From assembly GCF_004193775.1 (NCBI RefSeq), contig NC_041021.1, positions 1,126,001-1,190,000 on the forward strand: DNA of 64,000 nucleotides, given 5' to 3'. The notes beneath the pieces were generated by a model. The model was given only the letters and a program-made list of their open reading frames with translations. It was not told the origin of the DNA and did not search any database. The stretch's first letter is position 1, and each line of letters starts with the position of its first letter. Made by a program: the position numbers and the translations under genes. Origin of the DNA: Glycine soja. Its lineage: Eukaryota; Streptophyta; Magnoliopsida; Fabales; Fabaceae. This document shows positions 33,536 to 46,728 of the stretch, one piece after another.

Positions 33536-35346
33536 CTTGTGTTTGGATCAGGAATATCAAAATTTCAAGGAATTTAAAATGTCTAGAATTTGAATTGCTT
33601 TGATTTTAATTTTCTTCATTTTTCAAATGCTTTGTTTGGATAAATCAATTCAAATTTCTTCCATTTTAAATTCTTTGTTTGGATAGGACAATTCAATTTC
33701 CTCCATATGCAAAATTTCAATTTTATATTTTAAATAGATGAAATTTTAATATTAAACTTTATAAAAATAAACACAGTCTAATTTTGAAATATTAATTAAA
33801 AAATATTTTCAATTTTTAATAATTTATAAATACAAAATATTGATAATTTTAACAGGATTGTTTTGCCTAACCACAACCATTGATGTTTTTAAACCGGCAT
33901 CAACCAAGGCTATTTTTCGGTCAACATCAAATATGATTTTTTTTGTCAAAGTATGCCAAGAATATTTGTCAGCTGACATCAGTCGGGACTATTTTTTGGC
34001 TAACGTTGGTTGAGTCTATTTTTCAACCAATGTTGGCTAGATTTTTTTACCAACGCCGGCTAGAATTTGTTTGGCCGACAACGGCTAGGGTCTTTTCGAA
34101 CGACATTGACCAAGACTATTTTTAGCCAAAGTCAGCCTAAAAAATCCTAGCAAGCATTGACAAAAAAATCTATCAAATATCGGCTAAAAAATAGTTTGGT
34201 CAATGCCGACCAATAGAACCTACCCGATGTTGGCTAAAAAATATCATTGGTCAACGTTGGTCGAAAAATCCCTAGTCGAAGTTGGCTAACAAATAACCCT
34301 GACCAATGTCTGACAAAAAACCCTACCCAACATCAATTATAAAATAATCTTGGCTGATGTTGGCTAAAAAATAGCTCTAATCGATGTCGACCGAAAAAAC
34401 TCTAGTGGATGTCGACTGTAAGAACCTAGTCGATGTCAACTAAAAATAGTCATGTCCGATGTTGGTCAAAAATATCTAGCTGGTGTTAGTAGAAAAAACC
34501 CTAGCCAACATCAATCAAAAAACCTAGCTAATGTGGTTAAGAAATAACTCTGGCTGATGTCAGCTAGAAAATCCTAGTCAATGTCAGCAAAAAAATCCTA
34601 ACCGATGTCGGCTAAGAAAATATAGTTGACATAAGCCAAAACACCCTAACTAACATCAACTAAAAAAAAACTCTAGCTGATATTGACTAAAAATAGTTTT
34701 AACTGATGTTGGCTGAAAAAACCTAACTGACGTTGGCTGAAAAACCCTAACAGGTGTCTACTCAAAAGTTAGTCATGACCGATGTTAGTAGAAAAAATCT
34801 AGCCAACGTCGGCCAAAAAAATCATTGATCAACGTCAACTGAAAAAACCTGGATGACAACGACCAAAAAAATCATTGGCCGACGTTAGTAAAAATTTCCC
34901 ATAATTGACGTCAGTGAGAAAATAACCCTAACCAACATCATCTAAAAAAAATCTTAGCCGATATCGACAAAAAATAGCTTTGGTTGACATTATACAAAAA
35001 AATTCTGACCGAAAAAACCTCGGCCAATATCCGTGAAAAACAACTTATGTCGATATCGATCGTAAAAACTTTGGTCACCCGTAGTTGTGAGTGTTGGGCA
35101 AGAAAGAATCGCGAGCAAGAACGTGAGTTAGAGTGAGCATCTCCAAAAAAATAATTTCAAATTCTATATTTTTTTAGAGAATTTGAAATCTCACTGTTTT
35201 AGTCAATCAAAATGATTCATAAAAATACCAAAAATTAAATCTCATTTCAAATACTCTATCCAAACAAACTATTTTATCATGAATCATTTTAAATTTCTTG
35301 AAAAAATAAATTCCTCTATTAAATTACTCCATCCAATCACACTATA
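33536..35346. mobile_element. Inverted-repeat block enclosing a minisatellite, possible DNA transposon
   Basis: The left flank begins GTGTTTGGATCAGG and repeats TTGTTTGGATA phrases. The right flank, read in reverse, begins GTGTGATTGGATGG and contains AGTTTGTTTGGATAGAG and AAGAAATTTAAAATGA, matching the left side's AAGGAATTTAAAATG. These give diverged terminal repeats of roughly 200 bp around a 1.2-kb repeat array. I could not identify a clean target duplication, so the superfamily is unknown. Confidence 0.45.
33870..35085. repeat. Degenerate minisatellite, GATGTTGGCTAAAAAA type
   Basis: About 35 imperfect units of 25-40 bp. Each has a core like CCGATGTTGGCTAAAAAA or its variants (CGACGTCGGCC, CAATGTCGGC), followed by either a short ACCCTAG or a longer ATAGCTCTGG linker. 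The core is close to palindromic. The array ends near 35085. Short open frames inside are by-products of the repeat. Confidence 0.85.
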
Positions 35347-36249
35347 AATTTTTCTCACAAATGATATCAAAATGATCTAGTCAAGCCTTTGAACAATAAG
35401 GGCCCACAAGATGAATTACTTTTAATGATCAATACGGCACTGGTGTTGGTTCCAAGATCAAGTGAAGATGGGAGTATTGGTAAATGCACTTCAACATTCA
35501 AGTCAACATGTGAACTAATAAATTTACTTAGACTACAACTTTAACTCTTTTTTCTTGTTTAGATCACAACTCAAATTATAGAAAGGTGATTGAAGTGAAT
35601 TTGGTCTCCACGAAAAATTAAGCATATTGTATTGTGAGGACCAAAACAAGTTATTTCTAAATTAAGGGATTAAAAAATAAGTTTTGAATGTGGAAACTAT
35701 GCTATTTTTAAATATGAGAACAAAAAAATTATTTTAAAATTTGAGAGACTAAAAAAATCATTTTTACACTTATGGGACTAAAAAAACTTTGCCTAAATTT
35801 AAAAGACCAAAAAGATATTGCACGACAAGTGTCATATTAAATTTCATGTGATAAATGTTGGCATGGTCTCGATTAGCCACACAAATAGTTTTATTGACGC
35901 CATTGGTGCTTAGGGACTATTTTTTTCTTTTAATTTTAATGACTAAAATGTTTTTTATTTAGGTTAAATATCTTATGATCAATTCAACCGTTCAAGGTTT
36001 TTTTTATGAATATGGAGGTTCACTATTGTTTTTCGATTCTTAATATGATATCTTTCTCTATTAATTCTTTTCTAAATCTTGATTTGAATCCTTTTGAGTT
36101 GGGGCATCATCATCTAAATTTGGATTTGTATTCTTTAGTCATATTTTGAATGCATGATTTGACATATTCCAATGAAGATTTATAGGATCTTTGATGTTTA
36201 ATCATATGTTTGATAAAAAAAATTAATTTAGAATTGGTTTGATGACTCT
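35347..36249. other. Intergenic DNA with diverged legume-type repeat motifs
   Basis: Repeated phrases such as GGACTAAAAAA, GAGACTAAAAAAATCA and GACCAAAAAGAT around 35630-35820 resemble the decayed ends of common legume inverted-repeat elements. No gene is seen. Confidence 0.4.
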
Positions 36250-36900
36250 TATGCTATGTTTGGTAAGGTTCTAGAGGAGTTTATGAGTTTCTTTCATTAG
36301 CTTATAAGTTATTTTAACCAAAATAAACTTCTTTGTTATTTTTGTAGCTTTTTTTTCATAAACGACTAGAAGTAACTTATGAAAAATAAGTTAGCTTATT
36401 AGCTACTTTTTTTTCTCTCAATTTTATCTTTATTATTTTATTTAAAATTTTATTTTGCCCTTTTATTCAATTTTAAAAGCCTCTTCTTTTATGTTTGAAA
36501 AATTCTTATATTTTATTTTACATTCTTACACGTATACGACAATCAACTTGTTAATTGTTATTGTTACATAATTTCTTAAGGTTAGAAGTTTCTTCAATCA
36601 TATCAACTTTTTATAGTTATTTGTTAAATTATTTTTATGTTTTTTTTAATTAATAATTTGATTTCTTACATGATTTTTATTTTATCAATTCAATTCATAA
36701 AAGCAAAATATGTCCTATTTTTAAGATGATAAGTTATTAAAAAAATTAAATTTTTAGAAATATTAAATATGTTCTTTTACATCTTTTGACATTTATCAAC
36801 TAATTTTATCAAACACTTTCAATTAAATCAACTAGCTAACTTTCATCTTTTCAACTCCTAGCTAACTTATAGCTTATAAGTTTTCAGCTAGCTTTAAAGT
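36250..36900. repeat. Possible MITE with diverged inverted ends
   Basis: Left side GCTATGTTTGGTAAGG and AGCTTATAAGTT; right side AACTTATAGCTTATAAG and ATCAAACACTTTC, complementary to a TGTTTGATAAA-type end. These are motifs of a common plant MITE class. Ends and target duplication are not resolved. Confidence 0.3.
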
Positions 36901-39900
36901 CATGTTTTTTTTTATCCAAAATAAAAAACAATGTGTCAAGTTTACAACAATTCATACATCATTATTTAATTAGTTTTACCAAAACTTGGGCATGATGTCT
37001 AACGTAAATTAATTGAATATTTAATGCTTAATTCATCATGTATTCTCTTGAAATTGATTGACGCTTGATTGACTAAATTTGGGATTAAAGAAAAATTAAA
37101 TCAATAATATGAATGTTTTTCTTCCTAACCATGTAATTAGTATGAAGTTGCTTGGGCTGAAATGAAAATCTTAAATACACACTAGTAGATATTTTTCTTT
37201 TAACACAATTTATTTCATTTTTAAGGATTACTTAAAATTTAAACTTTGAACCATTTGATTAAAGTATGCAAGTCATTATTATTTATGTTAAATCTTGTCT
37301 TTTGTTTCTTAGATGTAAGACTGATGGTAATGTCATTCTTAAAAATTTTGTTTTGGATTTCGATATTAATTTTTAAGAGAAAATTATACAGTACAATAAA
37401 TTATATAATAAAATATACAACTAAGAAAAAGAGAGAATTAAAAGATAACTTTAAATTTAAAATATATTAAGTGATAGGATGAAGGAGAGAAATAGAGATA
37501 AAATATAATATTATATAAATTATTGTATGCACATCACTTCTCATATAAAATAAAAAAATTAATATTAATTTATCATTTAAGGATTTGGATTAATATGTCT
37601 ATAATAATATTTTTCTTATTAATTTATCAATAGAGTTTTTCTTCTGTTTGGACTTTTCCTCAACACCCAACAATATAAGCTGTATTTGAATATCGATTTA
37701 GTTTAGTTAAACGCCAATAATCAGGAAACTAGGATTGACATTCTAAGTACATTAAAAAGTGAGAAATGAATAAAACAAGAGGAATGTTAGCGATAATGTG
37801 AATATTTCCTTTCAATATAATTTATTTTATACTTAAATATTAATCAGATTTTAAATTTTAAGTCACTTAACCCATGTCATTATTATGAGTTGTGTTAACC
37901 GTGATTAAACGTTGAAACTGAAGATTACTATAAAATACTTTTTTTTATGAAATTCTTATGAATTAGTGATGGTCATCCTAAAAACACCCGTGGCAAATTC
38001 AATCAGCTAGAGAATGATGTCTCGCTGATTTTTTTAGTGACCCCTATTCATTTGTAAAGCATTTTGCGAAGAAAAAAAAATTGTATCATTCATAATTTTT
38101 CCTTTATTCACAAAACGATCGCATTAGTAAATATCCAAAAAATTAAAATATGAAACACCATAGATAAATATTATAATTATGAATATGATAATAATGACAT
38201 TAAATTATTTCTTTTTAGTAAGAATTAAACACGATATTAAAAAGTTTATAATACTCACACATCTTATTTAATTGAGTTAAACTCCTTATATTAAATTATT
38301 CTATTTTTACTTTATTATTTTTCTGTTCATTTGTTCTCAAGCATAATAATCTTTTTTTAATGTGAAGGATATGATAATGATAATGCTAATGCTAAATATT
38401 TAAGAGGGACCAACATTGTTATTTCTGGTGATTCACAAAAAAATAAACAAAACAATATAACATTTCAAAACTCATTTGATTAGTGTAGTGGCATTCTAAA
38501 TTATAAATAATGGTTTCCAACTAACCCAATGCCCATCACCCTCACCGCTACTGTATCGCTCCGCCTGCACCTCTGCAAAGACCTACATTTGTAAACAAGA
38601 AATGAATAGAAACTATTGTTATATTTATATTATATTATATTTATAAATAAGGTCTCGTTGTATTATATATAGAAATGATCTATTATATGTGAAGAAATGA
38701 GTGGCAATTCAGTAAAAATTAATCTTCTTCTGAGCGAGTTGAAGAACATTTATCATCTATAATCCATAACATAAAAAATAATGTGAAACTTGTTTTCTGT
38801 CTCATTTTTTTTTTCTTATTGGTTATTTTCATGGTTGTCTTAGTAAGACACGACAATATGATGGCTTTACAGGTTGGCAAACGACCTTGCATCCTTACCC
38901 TTTTTTCTTTCTTTCTTCGTGCATTATTTACAACTAGCAGAAACACCGCATTCCTATTTTTCTATTTTGTATTTTGTGTTAAAATTTATTCAAATTAAAA
39001 TACTATAAATTTTAACACTAACTATATAAAATACAAAAAATATTAAAAAAATTAAAGAATTAAATTTATATTACTACAATATATTATTATGTATTGATGT
39101 GTATATTAATTTATTGAATAATTTATTTTGTATTTGATGAATGTTTGTCTGTAAGTTTTTTTTTTCTATGTGTTATTTTTAGTTTATTAAGTTATTTTTT
39201 TTCTCAATATATGATTATCTCTACACATTTTTTTTGTTTGTTTGGGTAAGAGTTAAATTTGATATTTTACCATACTTTCTCTTTTCATATATTAAACTAT
39301 ATATTGACATATATTAGTTTTAGTTTGAAAATTAAGTAGACACAAAGAACAAAATGATAAAGATAATAAAGATGCTGACACACAATTAATGTGAAATAGA
39401 GAAAATTTATTTTTGTGCTAACCTTGGAACTAATAATGAGAAATAACCTACTTTTATGATTTTCAGGGGTCTGGTTGTGATATTTCCATGAGAGAAATGA
39501 AAAGTTATAATACAGGAAAAATTAATTTAAAATTTAAAATTAATAAAAAAAGAAGAATAAGAAGAAAACAACTCTATATACTTGTTTATATTAGATCATA
39601 AAATCTGTTATAGATAAAAAAAAAATACTTTATACACATTTTAAATTTTAAATTCTGCTAAAAGTGCATATCAATAGGATAATTTATAGGAAAAAAAAAA
39701 GCAAAACAAAAAATGAAAAACACACTAACTTTACTTGTTAATATGGTGAAGTTTAATAAATTACAATAAAGTGTGCGACAACAGGAGAGTGAAGTGAACA
39801 CAAGTATTGATTCATTCTTCATAATTCAACCTTTTGTTTTTATGCATAAAAAAATAATAAATCAATATATAATTACGCATATGCAAAAGTGAGAGGGGAA

Positions 39901-42654
39901 GAAAAATAACAAAAGCTAGAAAGAAAAAAGAATTTCGACAGAGATATATGTAGGAAAAGGGGATATTCTGAGTTTTGTTCATCAGCACCACACGTGCCAT
40001 CAAGCCATGTCGCCTTGTTTAAATTTACATGCCCTGATTCATTGAAATCGTATAATTTTATTGGTAAGACAACAACAATGTGTAACCCTTAAAAGAGGCA
40101 CGTGCGGGCCATGTCCTATTGCAAATGAAGTGTTGCCAAATTAAGAATCCTTGCACGCTAGGGCACAAAGTGTATCAAGTCGAACCTTCTTCACTGACAC
40201 TTGAAAAAATTCATTAAAATAACCTCAACAACCAAATAAGAGAAACCTCTAAATGCAAAACCACGTAAACAGAACAAGGCATTAACGTATTATAGCATTT
40301 GATAATATTGCCAAGAAAATTGCAACTTTGTGAAAAAGTAAAAAAATATGAAGATGATGAACGCCCCATAGAGAAAATAAATATAATTTTGACGTGGGAG
40401 GTTAGAGAAAGTAACGAGTTTTGTTGTGGTTTTGCAAACAATACAATATGGGTGAAGACATGTTGCAGTTTTGTTAACAATACGATAGAATCATGGGGTT
40501 ATTTACGTTTTTAAGGTAAAGATGTCTAGAAAAAAGTGGAGACCAGATAAAAAATATTTTTCTTCATCTATTGTTATAGATTAGATGCTTTTATTCCAGC
40601 TAGCAACCAAAATCATCATAACAAGGCAAAATATCATAGAAAAAAACAAAAGAGATATGTTGCCTCCACACAGGGGCAAAGCTAACTGTTAAAACCCGTT
40701 ATATTAACTAAAAGATTATTATAATAAATTATTTTTCTTTAAAAATTATATCCAATCTCAAATACCTTGCCAAATAATATTAGCATCACATTGTTTCTTT
40801 GATTTGCTTAAATAATTCAATATAATTAGAGAACTTAAAATTTTCAATAAAACTACCTTATATACGTCCAAATTCTAAATTTCAAACATCAAAAAACAAA
40901 GTCGAATCACGAAGTGAAAATTAAAAGCAGTAAAAAATGTTAGAGTTTTATAAACTCGATCAACTGCAAAAAAAAAAAGGAAATTGTGAACGGAAAACAA
41001 GAGTAAAGGACAAAAAATAACAAATATATCACCTGAAGTAAGCAAAAATAAAAATAACAGAGAATAGCGAAATCAACAACCACACAAAATAAATCGCAAG
41101 CTTCACGTTATCTTTCAGTAAAAATAGATATTTTATGCCTAAATATCTAACATTGATGGTAGAAAAAAAAAAAAAGTAATGAGCACCCCTATTATCAAAA
41201 ATGAAAATAAAGGTAATGAGCACTTTAATTCTGCCATTTCATTAGTTAACTTGTAACATGTTATCAGCCTATACATAATAGTTGATTGTACATATCTGAA
41301 TGACATGTCACACTTCAGTGCATAAATAATTATTGATAATATAGGCAAGACAATTCAATCAAAAACAAAAATGATAATAAATAAATTGTCATTAGTCATT
41401 TATGAGTGCACCATAATTGCTACGGCAAATAGTATGCAATGCAAACACAATACAGACGTTACCTATAACAAAAAAATTCCAACAAATAATTAAAGTGAGA
41501 GATAAATTACACTCTTAAATACTCAAATCATATTTTGATACTTTCAACTATCTAAGTAATAAACTGATAGTGAATTACACTTTAGAGAATAATGACTAAT
41601 ATATGTGATAATAATTTTTTATCTTTTAATCAAATGATTTATGATTTAAATCTTGGTTGGATCCTTGAGTATAAAATAAAATATATTAAAAGAAAGATAT
41701 TCATCTTATATGTATTCATATTTTTCAATAAAAATTTATCATTCTTATAATTAGAACAATTTGATATCAATATCATTTTCATAACAAAAACGGTATTGAA
41801 TTTTTGATGCATAGCAAAAGGAAAAGGAACGGAAAAGAGACATGCTAGGGGGTTCAGAAAATATTGTCAATTTATGAAACTTATATAGCTAGCAAAAAGA
41901 TTTCTTTTAAAACAAAAAAGCTAGCAAAAGATAGGATAATATTAAAAAAGCTAAATCCTTAGTTTTTTTTTTCCACATTAAGAAAATAATAAGAAAAGAA
42001 AAATTCAGACCTGTTCTCCACGTTGCCGACTTGCTGTCACGCGGCTACGCCGCTGCCTATGTTTATAATTAATCGCTATTTCTGCGTACATTGCGTAATG
42101 TTTATATCCAATAAATAATTAAATATATTTAAATGGTAACAATATTGTAAAAAGGAAAGTTTAAATGGCTTTAACGACATTGTTTTGATGCGTTAATTTA
42201 ATTTAGTATGAAATAGAAAATTCTTTTATTTAATTGTAAAACTTTTATTTATCAATAGATGTATTTAGGATGTGCAAGCCGGTAGAATATTTATGGGATT
42301 TTTTAAATCAAATTCCAAATATTGATAAGAACTTCTGTTTAAATTCCAAATATTGATATGAAATAAGACAAGTTCAACTTAATATATTGACACAATATAT
42401 AAATTTTAATATTATGTATAGTTAAATTGTAAGATTAAAAAAAGAGTCCATAATTAAATAATATTTTATAATATATATTTTTAGATAGATACTATTAATA
42501 CCAATATAATATTATGTTATATAAAATATTATTTATTAAATTATTTTTTTATCATTAAAATATAATTATTTAAAGAAAAAATAGTTTTTCATTCATGGTG
42601 AGTGTAAATGTGTGATTACATTATCATTTAATTAAAATTTAATCTTAAAATAAC

Positions 42655-42695
<41 letters not shown>

Positions 42696-43740
42696 CAATA
42701 CTTTTTAATTAAATTGTGACATAAAATATACTTTTGAACATATTATAAGATAGTTTCAGTAAAAAATAACATAAGATAGTAGACTTTTTTTTGTTGTTGA
42801 ATAGATATTAGACTAAATTGAGATAACTTAACCATATATTCAGTCTATGTACCAAAAAACATATATTGAGTCTAGTTTCTGAAATCCGAACGTGTCAAAT
42901 ACTCAAAATTAACTTTGGACCTAGAGTACGAAATAGCTACTAGCTACTAGCTAATAGCAAAAATTCCGTTCAAAGTCTCAAGATATCAAAATACATATAA
43001 AAAAAGGAAGAAAAAAAAAAACAATAGTAGTTAGTTGCATTACAATTCATGATATTCCAAACCCAACTGTATCCTCTTTTATCCTTTCTCTCTCTATATC
43101 ATTATCTCCCCAAATTTCAATTTCCCCGAGATTCTCGCTTTCCCCAGCTAAGGCGTTTAAGTTAACCCTCTCCAGAATGAACGAACCAATTATTTAATGG
43201 ATAAACAGTGAAATTCGTTTTCGAATATGTGACATAGTAATAAAATGAAATATAAATTTAGTTTTTAAAAATGAAAAAATTTGATAAATTAGTTTCGAAA
43301 ATAATTTAATAATAAATTAGTTCTTAAATTTATAATTTAATGTTAAATTAATTATAAAAATATAATTTATCATCAAATTAATTATTAAATACTATAACTT
43401 AATAATAAAATAATCTAATAAATTTATAAAAAATTAATTTATCATATTTTTTTACATGATTAAATTTATATTTTTTATTTTTCAGAAAAACTAATTTTTC
43501 ATGACATGACACACTTTAGGAAAAAAATTGATTATTTGTCATTATTTAAATTATTAATTAACTAATAAAACTAACCATCAAAAACCGTATTTTGACTATT
43601 TTCCTCTTCTTCTTTTTCTCAGAAATGGAATTAAATTAACACCATTATTTAATTAACTGATTACAATATTAATTTAGAAAACCCGGTGAACGTGAGGCCT
43701 CGCAAGCACCAACACAAGACATTATTATTACAGCGATTTA
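36901..43740. other. Gene-poor AT-rich region upstream of the U-box gene
   Basis: No gene is supported in nearly 7 kb. Open frames are short and A/T-driven. A GC-rich patch of about 55 bp at 42006-42060 stands out. A (TA)n tract lies at 42659-42692. The phrase AAATTCCAAATATTGATA occurs twice near 42307-42360. Confidence 0.5.
42659..42692. repeat. (AT)n microsatellite
   Basis: About 17 uninterrupted AT dinucleotides. Confidence 0.9.
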
Positions 43741-43884
43741 CAGTATTTATTTATTTTTGTACGTGTCGACACTTGATAAGTCTCTTCACACAAACACCTT
43801 ATTAGACTCTCTCTGACTTTCCTCAGTTTCCTCGAACACAACACAACGTTAGCCTTAAAAGTTTAAACCTTAGCAGCGTCGACA
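43741..43884 (+). promoter_or_regulatory. Core promoter and leader of the U-box gene
   Basis: A TATTTATTTATTT stretch near 43745 is followed by TACGTGTCG, an ACGTGTC element of the ABRE type, and a CT-rich leader to the ATG at 43885. Stress or ABA responsiveness is only suggested by that motif. Confidence 0.35.
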
Positions 43885-46728
43885 ATGGCCGGCGAGGAGC
43901 TCGCCGGAGACCACACGCCGGAGCTGCTGTGTCTGGTCCATGACATCGCCGGAATGTGCTCGGCGTTATCCTCCTCCGCCGGCTCCGCCGGCGCCATGTT
44001 CCGCAAGGACTGCACCGATCTGGTTCGCCGGATCTCCCTCCTCACCCACCTCTTCGAGGAGATTAAGGAACTCAGCAACAACGTTGTCGGTGGTTCTTCT
44101 TCTTCTCCTTCTCCTTCTTCCTCGGCTTCTTCAAAGTGGTCTTCTGATCTGGTCCTCGCGCTTCACTCCGCAAGACGCTTGCTTTCCGTCGCTAGAAACT
44201 TCCGCTCCAATTGCTCCTCTGTGAGTTTCACGATCCATTTCCAAACGACGTCGTTTTGTTCGGTTTTTGAGTAGTTTAGATCTGTAGTTCAACCAGCTGA
44301 AACTGTTAAAGTTTGAGTTTTTTTGCATTCCCAAAACGGCATCGTACAAAAAGAAAATAGTTTATTTTTGATGAAATTCATTATAAAGTTCAATTTTTAC
44401 TCGTGACTTGTGAGAGTGGTATTTCGGGAAATTACACAGTTTTTTTTAGGATTCGAACTTTTTTGTTTAGATTGGTGTGATGCGTGCAATCAAACCGCTA
44501 TTTATGGTTATGTTTTTGTGGAGAAAGTAGAATGCTTCCCATATATGTTACTCATGGCTTGCTTATGTTCTCATTATGTTGTTTACAAATGGGGTTGGGT
44601 TTAGTTGAAGAGACTAGTTAGTCTATCATAGCGTGTCGAACCAATGTTCAAACTCATGTAAAGAGAGGTGTTCACATTTGGAGCTCGACCGTCTCAAACA
44701 GGATTGTCTCAAAAGAAAGAATTGGTCTTTTGTTTGGCATTTTGTGTGTTGTTCTTTGTGAAATTGCGTCTTTACAATGTGTTCTTTAAAATAGAGAAAT
44801 AATTTTGCATTTGTTGAATTATTTTAAGTTGGAATCTTATGAGGGTTGAATTTCTGTGGGCATGTATATGTGTAAGGATGTCTGTGTACATCTCTGAAAT
44901 TTGATGTATGTTGATTTAAGGATGGAGCTGCAAAGACCATTGTCTTCCAATTTCAGTGTGTGACATGGAAATTGGAGAAACTGTTGAGCAATTTGCCATA
45001 TGACGATTTGGACATCTCGGAGGAAGTCAAGGAGCAGGTAGAATTTGGATAAACGGGGTGTTTTCTTTACAAGTATTTTTAATTTTATCTACATTTTGCT
45101 TGAGTGAATTTGCTGATATTTTCTGGTTTTCTAGGTGGATTTGGTGAGAACACAATTGAGACGGGCCACGGATAAATATGGGTTTATGATTTCAAAGATG
45201 CCATCTCATGAATTATCCCAGCCACTGGCTGAAGAAATTAGTCAGGTTCTTGGCAAATCTGTGAGTAGGTTGCACAAACAACAAAGCTGCCCTGAAAATT
45301 TATCAGAACTAGACAGCATTCCTATCAACGATGAAGGGAAATGCTGCAGCACAAATCCTGCCAGATCTCGCTTGGAAAGAACAAGGAGCATCCCTACTGA
45401 AGTTGAAGTTTCCTTAAATGCAATTGAACCTGAAAGTCAAGAAATTTCTGAGACAAAGAGTCTACCTGAGGTTAAAAAGACTGAAGGAATTGTGATCCCT
45501 GAAGATTTTCTTTGCCCTATATCCTTGGAACTAATGAGGGATCCTGTTATTGTAGCCACTGGTCAGGTGAGTTCATCTCACACATTGCATCAACACCAGA
45601 AATATTTCTACAAATTTTTTCTGCTCTTCTAAATTTCCTGCTTATGTTATTCTGCAGACATATGAGAGATCTTACATACAGAGATGGATAGATTGTGGAA
45701 ATACAACATGTCCGAAAACTCAGCAGAAGCTCCAACATTTGACCCTTACACCAAATTATGTTTTAAGGAGCCTTATTTCTCAGTGGTGTATAGAGCACAA
45801 CATTGAGCAGCCAACAGGACTAACCAATGGAAAATTAAAGAAGAGTGATGGATCATTCAGAGATGTTACAGGTGACATAGCAGCAATTGAAGCTCTGGTA
45901 TGGAAGCTCTCCAGCCGATCTGTTGAGGAGCGTAGATCAGCTGTTACTGAAATTCGATTGCTATCCAAACGAAGTACTGACAATAGGATACTAATTGCTG
46001 AAGCTGGAGCAATTCCAGTTCTAGTCAACCTTCTAACATCAGAAGATGTACTGACACAAGACAATGCAGTTACCTCAATTCTCAACCTCTCCATATATGA
46101 AAACAACAAGGGACTTATAATGCTTGCTGGTGCCATTCCATCCATTGTCCAAGTCCTCCGAGCTGGAACCATGGAAGCAAGAGAAAATGCAGCAGCAACC
46201 CTTTTCAGCTTGTCACTTGCAGATGAGAACAAGATAATTATTGGCGCCTCAGGAGCTATACCGGCTTTAGTGGAATTGCTCCAAAACGGGAGTCCTAGAG
46301 GAAAGAAGGATGCAGCAACAGCATTGTTCAATTTATGCATTTATCAAGGGAACAAGGGCAGGGCCATTAGGGCAGGTATCATCACAGCATTGTTGAAGAT
46401 GCTTACAGATTCAAGCAAATCGATGGTTGATGAAGCCCTAACGATAATGTCAGTTCTTGCAAGCCACCAAGAGGCAAAAGTTGCCATAGTAAAAGCCAGC
46501 ACTATACCAGTTTTGATAGATCTTTTGAGGACCGGATTGCCTCGCAATAAAGAGAATGCAGCTGCTATTCTACTTGCCTTGTGCAAGAGGGATGCAGATA
46601 ATCTTGCTTGTATAAGTAGACTTGGTGCTCTCATACCTCTCTCTGAACTTGCTCGAAATGGCACAGAGAGGGCCAAACGGAAGGCTACTTCATTATTGGA
46701 ACATATTCATAAGTTGCAGCAACTTTGA
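43885..46728 (+). CDS. PUB11: U-box/ARM-repeat E3 ubiquitin ligase, PUB10/PUB11 type (four exons)
   Basis: Exons 43885-44220, 44921-45037, 45135-45566 and 45658-46728, all joined in phase 0 through GT/AG introns, encode 651 residues. The N-terminal UND region (about 1-200) includes FRKDCTDLVRRISLLTHLFEE and QFQCVTWKLEKLLSNLPYD. The U-box (about 272-347) reads DFLCPISLELMRDPVIVATG, then TYERSYIQRWIDCGN and CPKTQQKL. Armadillo repeats fill about 365-645 (for example ILIAEAGAIPVLVNLLTSED, ARENAAATLFSLSLADENK, GKKDAATALFNLCIY). Length and order match Arabidopsis PUB10/PUB11 closely. As a plant U-box ligase it would take ubiquitin from an E2 and transfer it to substrates bound by the UND/ARM regions, in cytosol or nucleus. 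Family members act in hormone and stress signalling; the substrate here is unknown. A serine-rich stretch at about residues 70-85 is a local expansion. No disruption is seen. PUB10 and PUB11 cannot be separated by eye. Confidence 0.93.

Noticed and set aside
33943..34125. 60-codon frame in the minisatellite
   Set aside because: By-product of the tandem units.
45547..46676. Minus-strand frames within the U-box gene
   Set aside because: Shadows of the ARM-repeat exon; no independent domain.
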